64,000 nt of DNA from Petunia secreta (GCA_029990175.1 JARKIP010000017.1:14588001-14652000); one strand, 5' to 3'. Positions 24,725 to 37,045 are shown, counted from the first letter of the stretch. Program-made: numbers and translations. The notes: generated by a model from the letters alone, not told the origin.

Positions 24725-25711
24725 GAAGTTTTGTTCGTCCTCGAGAAAAATAGAATAATATTTACTTCACCACTTTCATTGCTTCTCTGTAAAATAAGAA
24801 TCTAAACAAATACAATTTTCCATTAATACAAATTATTTGCCTTTCCATATTTATCAAATCTTTATCTCACATTTGAATTCATCTTTGATGGACAAAGACA
24901 AATATTTCTCACTTTATGTCTTTATCAAAATTGATGATTTTATGATACTGCAAAAAGGCAAAACCAATTCTTTTTCGTCAACGTACCACAAATGTATATC
25001 TCATTAAGAACATGGACTCTCAGTATAGTATTTTTTGTTTGGTTAGTAGAGTGGCTTGTATTTACATGGTATGAAAGAAATATTGTATAGTGACAATTCA
25101 ACTTAATTGTCTTGGAGAAGTTTATTCACCATTTTTTTTTCACTTCTCTATGACAATTTTTTTCTTTCTTTTCTTTGTGTGCTTGTCACCTATATTACAA
25201 TATTTTAATGATTGCAGGCTATATCTAGACTCCTTTTACTTTACTTCTCTTTTCTCTTCTTCTTCTTCTTCTTCTTTTTTTTTTTTTTTTTTTTTTTTTT
25301 TTGGAAGAGAGAGATATTTACTATAGAAGTAAACAGGAAGCCTATCTTTCTTGAAGTGGTATTTACTATATAGGTAAAAGAAGCCTATCTTTCAAGAGTG
25401 GTTATCTATACTTTAGCTTAGAGAGACATATGGAGCAAGTTTCAGTAAAATATTGGGTTCACCTATTTTAGATCATAAAACTTCTCAACTTCAATGATTC
25501 TTTGAGCTTTGAAATATCCATTTTTGCCTTCACAAAGATAAAATCATTAGCTTAGAAGTTAGATGATAAAAATCGAAGAGATAAATATTTGCAAGAAGTG
25601 AGAAAACTCTATATTGTAGATTTTTGTATTTACAAAAGTGCAATAACTAAGGCTAAAGTATATATATAAGCACAAAAATAGTTGTAATTAATCAAGTATG
25701 TAAATAAGATG

Positions 25712-25827
<116 letters not shown>

Positions 25828-26333
25828 TGTTATGAGCAATCCAAACAACATCAAAGACAGAAACGATTAGTGAGCCAAGCGTTAGTAGAGAAATAAAAGT
25901 ACTAAAACACAAGAGAAATATTTACAAGATAATATTAATAATGCATCTAGTAATTTACAACAGGGGTGATTCTATATTAATACTAATATTGCATATAAAA
26001 GTAGGGGTGTTTCATCTACTGCTTTAACTAACAATAGTTATCTAAATACCAATAGAGACTTTGTTCTACTCCCCCTAACCTTACTAATTATCCTTCTGGA
26101 TAATCAATACAAAAACCAACATACATCAGCATTTTTTTTCCATTCAACCATCCATAATTTCAAGAAGCACATCAACTTTATATCATCAAAGAGCTAAAAT
26201 AGATCCATGTCCTATTCAAGATATCCACGTTCAGTGGAATTTTGACCAATTGTCTCCTTTCTTTGTGAAAGTGTATTCCTATATATAGATATATACTAAT
26301 ATATTTTTCATACTAAAAGAAATTATAAATTTA

Positions 26334-26338
<5 letters not shown>

Positions 26339-26379
<41 letters not shown>
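26339..26379. repeat. (TA)n microsatellite ending in GTGTG
   Basis: About 18 TA units followed by a short TG run. Confidence 0.95.
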
Positions 26380-26381
<2 letters not shown>

Positions 26382-26834
26382 AAATTTATTAATAAAATTA
26401 CTATTTTTGGCTTTCAAATATACAATCACAGAAGAAAGCTTGAAAGAAACTGCGATCGCATATATTCTATGTGCAATAGACTGGAAAATTTTAGACCTTA
26501 CCAGTCTTGGGTCCTAGTTTAAAAATAAACTAGAAAATTACATGTGCCAATATTAGATTAATATGATTTAATAGTTAACCAACCAGTTACTCAGGCATAC
26601 CGATCACCATGTAGTTACTCCTGTATAGATGACACTCTTTTTGTAGAGGCCGTCATTTGCAGTTCCGGTTGTACAATAACCTGGCTATTAACCAGATCAA
26701 TTGGTTAAGTATTTGATCAAATAAATCTATACTGGACTTATAGGGCTCCAATGCTTCACCCTCAGTGGCTACGGGTTTGAAAAGTAGTTCTGAGTTTAAC
26801 GTCGTCAGCTCGACTTATTGCGGTTCAAGGATCA

Positions 26835-28200
26835 TCACCGAATCTCAATTGCAAGAGCTTGCTTTTCATATTGTCCTCCATAATATAACTTCAACCTGTG
26901 CCCATTAACTTTGAATTTTTCACCTCCACTTGCTTTTTCAATTTCAATTGCTCCATATGGGGTAACATCTGTTACTATAAATGGTCCAGTCCAGCGGGAT
27001 TTAAACTTCCCAGGAAACAGCCTTAATCGACTATTATACAAAAGTACGTGATCACCAATCTGAAACTCTTTGTGGCGAATTAACTTGTCATGCCACCTTT
27101 TCCTTATACAGCAAAGCATTTTCATAAGAGTTCAATCTAAATTCATCTAACTCATCAATTTGGAACAATCTATTTTTACCTGCATCGACTATGTCCATGT
27201 TCAATATTTTTACTGCACAGAAAGCTTTGTGCTCAATTTCCACAGGTAAATGACAAGCTTTTCCAAAAACAAGCCTATATGGTGAAGTCCCAATTGGTGT
27301 TTTGAATGCAGTTCTATAGGCCCACAATGCATCATCTAATTTTAAAGCCCAATCCTTTCGTGAAGTACTAACCGTTTTTTCCAAAATTCTTTTTAGCTCT
27401 GTATTAGAAACCTCAATTTGACCACTCGTTTGTGCATGATAAGGTGTGCCTGTTTTGTGAGTGACCCCATACTTAGACAATAAAGTGGAAAAGTGCCTAT
27501 TTATAAAATGTGTTCCTTGGTCACTGATTATCACCCTAGGAGTCCCAAACCTGGTAAAAATATTCTTCTTAAGGAATTTGCATACAACCTTAGCATCATT
27601 TGTTGTTGTTGCAATTGCCTCTACCCATTTTGAAACATAATCTACTGCTACCAAAATGTATTGATAGGATTTTGAGGAAAGAAATGGACCCATAAAATCT
27701 ATACCCCAAACATCAAATATTTCACATATGAGTATAGAATTTAAAGGCATTTCCTCCCTTTTTGAGATGTTACCGGTCCTCTGACATTTGTCACATGTCA
27801 AAACATATGATCTTGCATCTTTGAATAAGGTAGGCCAGTAAAATCCTGCTTCCAAAATCTTTGAGGCTGTTCTGTTAGAATTGTGGTGTCCTCCAACTGC
27901 TCCGTCATGAAAATGACTCAGAATATCATTCATCTCTATTTCTGGAACACATCTTCGCACTACGTTATCTGCAAAAAACTTAAACATGTAAGGATTTTCC
28001 CAAAAATAATATCTAGCCTCAGTTCTGAGCTTCTTTCTTTGTTGTGGAGAAAATTCTTTTGGAATCCAATGTCCAACCAAATAATTGGCAATGTCAGCAA
28101 ACCAGGGTGCCTGTTTTGTGATCACAGAGATAGAGAAAATATGCTCATCTAGAAATTCTTCCATGATTTCTACTGCCTCAACAGGAGGTATTTCCAATCT
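26835..28200 (-). pseudogene. B integrase
   Basis: Inserts the cDNA into chromosomal DNA. The frame 27088-28431 holds the H2C2 zinc-binding domain (HDGAVGGHHNSNRT and CDKCQRTGN) and a core with all three acidic residues: Asp in WGIDFMGPF, Asp in IISDQGTHF, Glu in SGQIEVSN. After KEKVA the frame stops. A one-base shift near 27105 moves the reading to 26835-27125 (KRWHDKLI, GDHVLLYNSRLRLFPGKFKS, GPF), the conserved C-terminal domain of Athila integrases. No chromodomain is present. This is the best-preserved enzyme of the element. Confidence 0.9.
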
Positions 28201-28690
28201 AGACAAAGGATCTGCTACTTGATTTTCCATTCCATTCTTATCTTTTATTTCAAGGTCAAATTCTTGCAACAAGAGTATCCATCTTAACAATCTAGGCCTA
28301 GCATCCTTTTTTGTCAAAAGATATTTTAATGTTGCATGATCTGTGAAAACAATGACCTTGGTTCCAATTAGATAGGAACGGAATTTATCAAAAGCAAATA
28401 CTACTACCAGTAGCTCTTTTGGTGGCAGCATAATTTAATTTAGCTTCATTCAAAGTTCTACTGGCATAGTAAATTGGACGAAAAATTCTGTCCATTCGCT
28501 GTCCTAACACAGCTCCAACAGCAATGTCACTTTCATCACACATAATTTCAAATGGTTGACTCCAATCTGGAGAAACAACAACTGGTGCTTTTGTCAGTTT
28601 TTTTTTAACAATTCAAAAGTTTTTTTGCAATTTTCAGAGAATTCAAATGGCACGTCCTTCATTAAAAGATTTGTGAGGGGTTTTGAAATT
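28201..28690 (-). pseudogene. B RNase H region
   Basis: Follows the polymerase and degrades the RNA template. Recognisable pieces are FELLKKKLTKAPV, then WSQPFEIMCDESDIAVGAVL with the first catalytic Asp, IFRPIYYASRTLNEAKLNYA, ELLVVVFAFDKFRSYLIG, and VADPLSRLE near the end. Two breaks lie here: an indel in the run of A's near 28600 and another near 28431 at the start of the following open frame. The FTDHATLKYLL stretch is intact. Confidence 0.85.
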
Positions 28691-29988
28691 TTTTAAAAAT
28701 CTTTTATGAATCTTCTATAAAAACCAGCATGTCCCAAAAAACTTCTAATGCCTTTCACAGTTGTTAGAGGGGGCAATCCTGCAATTAAATCAATTTTTGA
28801 TCTATCTACTTCTATTCCTTTAGAAGAAATTTTATGCCCCAAAACAATTCGTTCAGTAACCATGAAATGATATTTTTCCCAATTCAAAATTAAATTTGTC
28901 TCTTCGCACCTTTTGAGTACAAAAGTCAAATTTTGCAAACAGTTTTCAAAAGTTTTTACGAACAAAGTAAAATCAGTCATAAAAATTTCCAAAAACTTTT
29001 CTGTCATATCTGAAAAAATGGCAGACATGCACCGTTGAAAAGTGGCTGGTGCATTGCATAGTCCAAAAGGCATTCTTCTGTAAGCATATGTACCATGAAG
29101 ACAAGTAAATGTTGTTTTGTCCTGATCCTCGGGGGCTATCAGGATTTGGTTATACTCAGAGTAACCATCAAGAAAACAGTAAAAAGCATGACCTGCTACT
29201 CTTTCCAACATTTGATCAATAAAGGGTAAAGGAAAATGGTCTTTTCTGGTGGCATCATTTAACCGTCTGTCATCAATATAGACTCTCCATCCTGTGAAAG
29301 TTCGGGTAGGTATGAGCTCATTATTTTTATTTTTCACAACAGTCATACCTCCCTTTTTTGGTACTACCTGTATTGGACTTACCCAAGGACTATCAAAGAT
29401 TGGGTATATGATACCGGCTGCCAATAATTTTACCACTTCCTTTTTCACAACTTCCTACATTGCTGGATTTAGCCTTCTTTGTGGCTGGACAATCGGCTTG
29501 TAGTTTTCCTCCATCAGTATCCTATGTGTGCATATAGATGGGCTAATTCCCTTGATATCTTCGATTGTCCATCCCAAGGCTTTCTTATGCTCCCTCAGCA
29601 CTTTGATCAATTGCAATTCCCGTTCATTGGTCAACAAAAATGAGGTAATTACTGGAAAAGATTCTTTCTCAAGATAAGCATACTTTAAATTTGAGGGAAG
29701 AATTTTAAGTTCAAGTTTTGATTGAACTGTTTGTTTTGGCTCATCATCTCCCTCATTTTCTAAAGTTTCAGCTACTTCTTTAATTTCTGGATCCTCGTCA
29801 TTAGTTGTGCCTGATTTTACCAAACATCTGTCCAATGAGTCTGAAAATAACTTGTCATCCTTGTACTCATCTGTAATATCATTAAGGAGGTCAATAGTAA
29901 AACAATGAGATGATGAGTCATCATCAGGATATCTCATTATCTTCTGCATATCAAAAATAACTTTCTCCTCATCTACTCTCAAAATCAA
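28691..29988 (-). pseudogene. B reverse transcriptase
   Basis: Copies element RNA into DNA. The N-terminal linker (29455-29988) is acidic and ends QPQRRLNPAM, where the next Gln codon is TAG, so the frame stops. It then continues from 29454 (VVKLLAAGIIYPI, SPIQVVPKKGGMTVV, DRRLNDATRKDHFPLPFIDQ, FLDGYSEYNQI, RRMPFGLCNAPATFQRCM). The active-site box that should read M-D-D-F reads FMTDFTLFV, losing one catalytic Asp. The thumb ends GHAGFYRRFIKDF. Three independent defects make this enzyme dead. Confidence 0.92.
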
Positions 29989-30518
29989 TTGTCCTTGATG
30001 AATTTTACATCTATTATTGCCCTACCTGTAGCTAGAAAAGGTCTTTCCAAAATGAGAGGTACATCAGTATTTTCTTCCATTTCAAGGACAATAAAGTCTA
30101 CTGGAAACACAAACTTATCAACTCTCACAAGAACATTTTCAATTATTCCTTTTGCCTTTTTTGTACTCTGATCAGCTAGTTGCAATGAAACAACTGTATT
30201 TTTTATATCCCCAAGTTCCAATTTTTGAAAAATTGAAAATGGCATCAAATTGATGGATGCTCCAGAATAACACAAAGCTTTTTCAAAATGAGTTCCTCCC
30301 ACGCTACATGGAATGGTAAAACTGCCAGGATCTCCAAGTTTTTGTGGAAGCTTATTTTGTAAAATAGCACTATATTTTTCTGTAAGCGTAACCACTGAAA
30401 TTCCTTCAAGTTTTCTTTTGTTGGACAAAATTTCTTTTAAAAACTTGGCATATGATGGCATTTGAGTCAAAGCATCTGTGAAAGGAATATTTATATACAA
30501 TTGTTTCAAAATTTCCAA
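29985..30518 (-). pseudogene. B aspartic protease
   Basis: Processes the polyprotein. The frame of 177 residues begins with the Athila-type lead-in (YINIPFTDALTQMPSYAKFL, KRKLEGI, LPQKLGDPGSFTIPC). The active-site loop is ALCYSGASINLMP; the lineage normally has Asp where this copy has Tyr (CDLGAS or CDSGAS in relatives), so catalysis should be lost. It continues to VPLILERPFLATGRAIIDV, the conserved C-terminal strand. It overlaps the following reverse transcriptase frame by four bases, most likely one original polyprotein frame. Confidence 0.88.
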
Positions 30519-32166
30519 AAATTTTAAAAACTGCTGATCAAGTTTTTCTCTTTTTAATTTCTGTGGAAAAGGAATTGGCTCACAAATAGAATTATCTTTA
30601 TTTTCATGAGCAATTTTTTTCTATGTTTCAAAATATTTTTCCTTACCATTATCAACAATTTGACCCTCTATTTGATCTTCCTGTAACTTACCCTCTCTGT
30701 TAGGGTCTGGATCATCAAGATTCTTACCTGATCGCAAAGCAATGGTTTTAACATGTTCTTTTGGATTGTTTTCAGTATTGCTTGGCAATGGTCCTTGGAT
30801 CTTTTCTGAAACAAGAGTACCTAATTGACTTACTTGAGTTTCAAGGTTCTTGAGGGAAGCATTTTGACTTTCCATTTTTTCATCAGTAGTTTTGATGTAC
30901 TTGTACATCAAATCTTCCAAAGTTGGTGCCTGCTGTTGTGGTCTAGGTTGGTATGGCCTAAAATTTTGTTGCATCCTGTTTTGTCCTTGGAATCCAGGTG
31001 GTCCTTGTGTTGGATGTTTTTGAAAATGTTGAGCATTTTCTGCTCCATTGGGATTACTCCACTGGAAGCCAGGATGCTTTTGGGCCAAAGAATTACCGAA
31101 TGGATACGTTCTGTATCCAATTTGGTTAACCTGTTCATCGACTTGATTGCTAGCTTGGCATTCATGGTTCTGATGATTTCCTGCATAGAAATCACAATTG
31201 TCAGTTGAAGCGGGCTGTTGAGAACCTACCTGAAAAGTATCAACTTTTGAGTTAGAGAAGCAATTTGTTTTGACAAGTTAGCCAGAACATCCGATTGGTT
31301 TATGGCTGCAGCTTTTTTAAGGATTACTCTTTCAGATGGCCATTGTACCGCATTCTCAGAAATTTCATTCAACAACTGCAAAGCTTCTCCAGTGGTTTTT
31401 CCCATTATGGCACCTCCAGCTGCAACATCTATAACATTTCTCGCCGATGGTTTTAGGCCATGGTAAAAAATATATAGTTGCATGTGCTCAGGGATTCCAT
31501 GATGTGGACACTTTGTTAACATAGCTTTCAGTCTTTCCCAGGCTTGATATACTGACTCTGAGTCAGTTTGCACAAAGTTGGTTATATCTTGCCTCATTTT
31601 AGTGAATTTGACTAGGGAAAAATATTTATTGAGAAATTTTTGGGTCATCTGATCCCAAGTGGTAATGGATCCTCTAGGTAAACTACGTAACCATAATTTT
31701 GCTTCTCCCTTTAAAGAAAATAGAAACAGGCGTAACTTAATTGCATTTGGTGAGACACCATTATATTTTGTTGTTTCCACCAATTCTAGAAAATCAAACT
31801 GTGAGGATCCTCACCGGCTTCTCCATTAAATATACAATTTTGTTGTATGGCTTGAATTAAGCCAGTTTGGATTTCAAAGTTATTAGCGGCCATCGGTGGC
31901 CTTCTAACACTTGACTCGCAGTCAAAGGGATCTGGTCTAGAATAATCCTTTAGGATGATGTTAGCTGGCCTGGGGACCACTTCATTAAATTGGTCCTCAT
32001 GAATAGGTGGGATAATTGTTGGGTCTGGTGGTGGTGGAGGATCATGTTCCATGTTTGTATATGGTGAAGAGAGAGAGATTTTATTTTGCCCTTGTCTGCT
32101 TTTTCGAAATGATCTTTCAATTTCAGGATCGTATTCAAGAAGTTCCTTTAAAGAGGAATGGGTCAT
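30519..32166 (-). pseudogene. B gag
   Basis: Forms the virus-like particle. The start chosen is the ATG at 32166 (MTHSSLKELLEYDPEIERSF), past the primer site. Residues around 90-125 read MAANNFEIQTGLIQAIQQNC, a hallmark of Athila gag. A one-base shift near 31795 moves the frame to KYNGVSPNAIKLRLFLFSL, LPRGSITTWDQMTQKFLNKY and MLTKCPHHGIPEHMQLYIFY (31226-31783). A further break near 31225 precedes a zinc knuckle whose second Cys is Tyr (CDFYAGNHQNHEC). The C-terminal Gln/Pro-rich tail (30621-31088) ends in HVKTIALRSGK. Confidence 0.9.
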
Positions 32167-32255
32167 ATACAAACTGAAATTCCTGGAAAAAGTAACAAAA
32201 AAAATGGTTCTTAAATTAGTAAGAAGATAATTAATCTGAAGTAGACAACTGCCAA
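32167..32255 (-). mobile_element. B: short 5' leader
   Basis: Ninety bases between primer site and the gag ATG. An open frame reaches through it into the primer site, but the gag-like sequence starts only at the ATG at 32166. Confidence 0.6.
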
Positions 32256-32273
32256 TCCCCGGCAACGGCGCCA
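32256..32273 (-). other. B primer-binding site (tRNA-Asp)
   Basis: The plus strand reads TCCCCGGCAACGGCGCCA, identical to the 3' end of plant tRNA-Asp including CCA. The element RNA therefore carries its complement next to the 5' LTR. Confidence 0.92.
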
Positions 32274-32279
32274 AAAATT

Positions 32280-33619
32280 TAACGAGTCCAATGTGTATAG
32301 GATTTTCCTGCTCGTTCTTGTCAAATTTTAGTGTAGTTTATGATATCGTCCACAGAGATTAGAGAATCTATCCTATAAATTTATATTATCAATCCTACTA
32401 TTTAAGAGAGTCGATTTTTGGGTGAAAAGAGTTGAATTTATGATCTACTTGAAAGCAAGAAAACTTGTTTTTGATTTTTCTTTTAAAATAAAAGAGTTGA
32501 GATTTCATGGATTCACTCGGTATAAAATTATAATAGAAGTTAGATATTTTATTTTCTATTCCACATATTAATTGCTTAAGAGAAAGGCAATTAATACTAC
32601 TACGAGTTTCTCATTTAGCTATGCCACTTTCGATTAGCATAATAAAATGATTAACTTGTAGTATTGGAGTAAAAAATACTTATCTTGAATGAGTACATCG
32701 TATGAACAAAAACCTCTTTCGATTAGCTTTTGTTAAATTCCAAAACTTGGCTAAATGATTTTCTTCTCTCGAATGAAAAACTCAAATATCAAGATAAAGA
32801 ATTTTGAGTAATTAAATATAACTATTTCAAATTATCACGAGAATAGATTTAGTTATCAATATTCCCTTTTAATTCTTGTTTCTTTCGATAACAAAAATTA
32901 GCAAGAAATATTATAGCATAAATATATAGGCTTGATAAAGTTGAATAGCATAGTATTTAATACTCTGATGTAAGATTTTGACAAAGTAGGATTCTCACTC
33001 AAGAATAATAAAATACCGAAATTTCCATTATAATAATGTACCAAGCTTCAACACTGAACCCAACTTAAAGAAAATTACTCAATGTAGAAAATATTAAATA
33101 CTACAGAAGTGGAAGAACTTAGTAGTTTAAAAAAAGGGAAAAAAAAATACAATTTTAACACTTAAAAAGCTTAACCAATATTATAGATAGTATTTGGTAT
33201 TGCTTTATACAGAGAAATGATGCTTCTTCTCAACAAAATGTCGGACTATTTATAGAGAAATTGTGCAGCCAAAAACTCAACTGATGCAAAACCATCGATG
33301 GCATGTTTGGCACTTCTTTGTCATTTTCCCACTAATGCGAACCATTGATGGCATTAGTGCACTTCTTTCCTTTTTGCCACTAATGTGAAGTCATGACTAA
33401 TACCATTGGTGGCATTTCTTCACTTTTGTCCCACGGATGCGAGCCACCGATGCCATCTGTGGCCTCTATCCATCTTCCTTGCTTTTGCGTTGTTTCCTTT
33501 CCTGAAAGGTTGTTTTGTGTATTTGCACATATTTGAATATAATATCATATATTTTATTAAAAACATAAATATATATAATAATTTATATATCTAAAATTGT
33601 ATAATATATATAAATATCA
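32280..33619 (-). repeat. B 5' LTR
   Basis: 1340 bp, same length as its partner. The terminal TG at low coordinate has become TA (TAACGAGTCC); the other end reads ATATCA. Degenerate repeats at 33281-33465 lie next to the TATA-type site. Confidence 0.95.
33246..33256 (-). promoter_or_regulatory. Putative TATA box of B 5' LTR
   Basis: Minus strand TCTATAAATAG, identical in the 3' LTR. Transcription would run toward lower coordinates into R and U5. Confidence 0.6.
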
Positions 33620-33624
33620 CATTG
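33620..33624. repeat. Target-site duplication of B, right copy (CATTG)
   Basis: Identical to 23365-23369. Confidence 0.92.
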
Positions 33625-34203
33625 TTAGTCAAAGACAAATCACTCGTAGTACATGTAGAACTTTTTCTCACTCTAGGCCTCAAGTCGCCTTTCACATAAG
33701 AATTAGAAACATTAAACTTTTTAGCACAATTAGAAGATGTAGACTCTCTTTTTCTTATAAAATAATTACCACTTCTTCTCAAACCAATAGAAAGACCACT
33801 ACTACTCTCTTGTTTATTTTTAGGAACACAAAGAGAGGATGCAAATTAGCAATCTCTATAGTAAGCTTCATCATCAATTCTCTCTATGTCACTATCTATA
33901 TTTTCAAGTTCATCACAAGAAGAGTAAGTAAGAACATTGTACCTTGAAGCGTCACTATCATCATCTCCAAGACTAGAAGCATAGGAGTTTTCATCATCAC
34001 ATTCATCCTTATAAGCCTCATAGTCTTCACGAGCTCCATGATCACCATAGTGACTCGCCTCATCACCATAAGAGCCATAGTTCCTCGAATCATCATAGTA
34101 ACTTCCACCATCATCATAGGAACCATAGTCTCTTCATTCATCGTAGCAATTCCCATAATTTCCATATGAGTCATAACCTCCACAATCATTATCCGAGGAC
34201 ATA
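33625..34203 (-). pseudogene. A: N-terminal acidic coding segment
   Basis: The ATG near 34203 opens a peptide rich in Tyr, Asp, Gly and Ser: MSSDNDCGGYDSYGNYGNCY, a stop, then RDYGSYDDGGSYYDDSRNYG, with short repeats of the YGSYDD type. It goes on with an acidic stretch (DECDDENSYASSLGDDDSD, DELENIDSDIERIDDEAYY) to a stop. A basic part follows (RRSGNYFIRKRESTSSNC) and is cut by B. No capsid or zinc-knuckle motif was recognised, so calling it gag rests on position only. Longer frames on this strand in other registers are Met-rich shadows. Confidence 0.55.
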
Positions 34204-35252
34204 TTTACAACAATGAAAAGAAAAGGACCTCATAAATTCACTCCGTCACGTATATCACTCGATATTTGAACGCTCAATTTTCTTTCCACTCGTATATACA
34301 CTCAAGGTCAATGGCTTTTATGACCACACTCTAATGATCTCATCACTCAAGCTTTTTTCCACTCAAGGGTTCCGTTAATATCTTCAAGGTTATACAACCT
34401 CAAATTCTCAAGGTAAGTATCCATGCCCCGGTTTAGAAGAAAGTTTATAAGACACCAAAGAAACAGACAAAGATATACAAACGAACTAGGAACAAATAAA
34501 CATGCAATAAAACTAAAAGAGAAAAAAGCACGAATCGAATTGGCACAAAACAATATTGGAATTGGATGAAATTTTGTGTGTGATCTAGAAACTTACTGTA
34601 TTTGATGATATGAAAGGGGTTTTGGTGATCTAAAACTGTTTAGAGACTGTTCCGAGCAATCTGTAAAGTGACTGATTTTTTGTTAAGCTCTATCGCGTGA
34701 ATTTGAGCGCTATTGCGAAAAGTAAGTCAATAACCTTGCGTTGTCACTGCGCCATCGCGAAGAAAAATATTTCAACAAGCATGTGCGATCATGACAGATG
34801 GGGCGCTATCACGAAGAACAAATTCTAAGATTGATGCAGAACTTGAAACCCGAATTTCTGGAAATTTTCTTCACTTGAATCTTCACAAATCAACTTATGT
34901 TTTCTCCAAATTTGAGATATAAGCTCCTTACAATAAGTCGGTGAACAAACCCCAATGATCAATTCTTCAAAAACAATGCCCAAAATGCAAAAGCCCCAAA
35001 TCAATTGTTGAAGAACTTGAAAAATCCTAGATTTTGATTTTTCAAATTGATGCCCCAAACATTGATTGTTGTTCAATTATTTCAAGATACAGCTTCTAGG
35101 ATCATTAACCAACAATTGGTAACAAAAATTTAATCCAAAGGAACCCTAAATCTATGACTCAGTTTTTTTGAGATTTTTTTTGAATTTTAAAATTTTTTTT
35201 TTGTGATTTCCAGATTTAGAAAATCAATACCTAGACAGTGTTTGTCACTGAT
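34204..35252 (-). mobile_element. A: 5' untranslated leader
   Basis: About 1 kb between primer site and the presumed start codon. It includes a stretch with TATCGCG, GCGCTATTGCGA and CATCGCGAAG words (34690-34820) that repeats the GC-rich vocabulary of the A LTR U3. The open frames here (34347-34553, 34825-35076) show no known domain. Confidence 0.6.
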
Positions 35253-35268
35253 CCGAGATCTGATACAA
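35253..35268 (-). other. A primer-binding site, degenerate
   Basis: Minus strand reads TTGTATCAGATCTCGG beside the 5' LTR, differing from the usual TGGTATCAGAG at a few positions. Confidence 0.6.
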
Positions 35269-35270
35269 AA

Positions 35271-35985
35271 TAATAGGATCCTAACTTCTAAGAATCGAAA
35301 ACGAGTAACCAAATGATAAAATAAACGACACAAAGTTAAGGATAGAAGGGAAATGTGGAAGGATAGAAGAAAGAAAGGAAATCAAATCCCACAATGGTAG
35401 CTAAATTAGAACATTACAAGGAGAACATTACAAGCAATTGTAATACCCTAATTTAAACGATACAATCAAAGATCAATATCCAAGGGGGAAGAGACTTGAA
35501 CTAAAGTAGTGGATCTCTCACACAAGAGAATCCAAGAGAGATCCAAGAAGAAGATAAAGGATACAACCCATACACACACTCTCACAAGAGTATTCTCAAT
35601 CATCCAAAAGCCAAATGACTAAACCCAAAATTAGGCTATTTATAGTAGTTAGTTAAGTACGAGGACAAATGGATTGAAAAGCTCCTATTGCTGATTCTGG
35701 AAATGTAGATTGGCCGTCCTTCATCACGACTGCGTCTTGTATGTCGCGATCGTGCTATGTGTTCATGCAGCTCCAATGCGATCGCGTGGAGTATCTCGCG
35801 AACACGCACTTGATTTGGCTGCTTCTGCGTGGTCGCGCCTACCCAAATTGCAGTAAGCTTGCAGTTGCTCATTTGGCCAATCCTTTGGCTTGATTCTTGG
35901 CTTCCAAGCCCTTTTGAAGCATTCTAAGCTCCTGATGTTGAGCGTTAACCCTTCGTAGCTTCGGGTACTAATACGGATCGCATCA
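35271..35985 (-). repeat. A 5' LTR
   Basis: 715 bp, TAATAGGATC...CGCATCA; the terminal TG has mutated to TA. Matches 20445-21155 with small indels, including a short duplicated GAACATTACAAG near 35410. Confidence 0.92.
35636..35645 (-). promoter_or_regulatory. Putative TATA box of A 5' LTR
   Basis: CTATTTATAG (CTATAAATAG on the minus strand), conserved in both A LTRs. The GC-rich CGATCG cluster (35716-35850) is directly upstream. Confidence 0.6.
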
Positions 35986-35990
35986 ACTTC
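35986..35990. repeat. Target-site duplication of A, right copy (ACTTC)
   Basis: Identical to 20440-20444. Confidence 0.92.
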
Positions 35991-36130
35991 CCTCTAAACT
36001 TAATCCAGTAAGCAGGTGTTGGAGGACCCCGCTAACTGATTTGAACAGATACTATATAGTGGGATCCTTTAGCAAATATCACATCATTTTCTTGGCCAAT
36101 GAAAATACTCATTTTGAGGCCTATAGACTG
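35991..36130 (-). pseudogene. LINE ORF1, N-terminal fragment beyond element A
   Basis: Minus-strand translation reads MSIFIGQENDVIFAKGSHYI, a stop, then RGPPTPAYWIKFRGK. It joins the 20444 side in frame once element A and one copy of ACTTC are set aside, so A lies within the ORF1 DUF4283 region. A short imperfect direct repeat (ACTGATTTGAA-C/T-AGATA) occurs at about 36036 and 36128. The upstream 5' end of the LINE is not clear. Confidence 0.75.
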
Positions 36131-37042
36131 ATTTGAATAGATATTATGACCAATGACAATTTGGAGGCCAATACAGTCCCGTCCTAACTGCAACAACATA
36201 GTCCCTTACGAATTTTGCCCCTTCGAAAACAAAATAGGCGATGATGATACATATATACACATTGTTGCAAACAAGCGGGATAGGCAATGGGATTGGCACC
36301 TGGCATGGAAAACACGACCGGCTAGCGTGTTTGCAGCCGTGATGTATCCTTAACCTCTATCCAATCCGCTCCAAATCTGAGCCTAAACCTTTTAAAATTA
36401 TTATTGTTTTTCTTTTATTTTATTTTATTTAATTTTATTTTATTTTACCTTATTTATATTTTATTCTCGCACTAACTATTTTTTATATTGTGTGAGGTAT
36501 CTCCCAGCAAAATTCCTTAAAAGACAACACTTTGGAGAAGGCGACATCCTCAAATTATTATTTTATCCATTTAGTTCTATTTTTATTAATTTTACTTATA
36601 TTGTCGCACTAACTATTTGTTTTGTTTCGCAAGGTATATTTGGACAAAATTCACTAAAGAGAAGTACCAGAGACAAGCCTTCTTATTTAATTTTAAATAA
36701 AATAGTGTATCGATTTGTATATTATAGTGGAAATTATATTGCTTGATTTTACCTTTATTTTATTTTGAACCCCAATTATATAGTCCGGCCGGGAACCACC
36801 TTTCGTGGAACTTGAAAAGTGCCTAACACCTTCTTTTCAGAACATTAGAACCACTTACCTAGAATCACATGCTAAGTAGACCTATCTGGAGTTATTTAGT
36901 GAACTTAGACACAAAGTAGGCGCCCTAATGCGCCTCGTTAAAAAAAAAATGTTAGGTGGTGACTCCAAAACCAACTCAAATGAGTAACCTAGTCAAACCC
37001 AACCTTCGAACCTAAGCGGCTTGGAAAAAATAGGGTGCGGCA
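36131..37042 (+). repeat. Ogre/Tat-type LTR remnant (3' part)
   Basis: AT-rich sequence with long TTTTATTTTATTT runs, ending ...GGGTGCGGCA directly before a tRNA-Arg-type primer site. The left limit is set only by the end of recognisable LINE sequence. No partner LTR is in the window. A repeated CGCACTAACTATTTTTTATATTGT / CGCACTAACTATTTGTTTTG-like word occurs at 36467 and 36607. Confidence 0.55.
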
Positions 37043-37045
37043 GAA

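Noticed and set aside
32256..32273. tRNA-Asp gene
   Set aside because: Only the 3' terminal 18 bases including CCA are present, beside an LTR; it is a primer-binding site, not a tRNA gene.
33896..34189. 97-codon Met-rich frame
   Set aside because: Register shadow of the acidic YGSYDD-type segment of element A.
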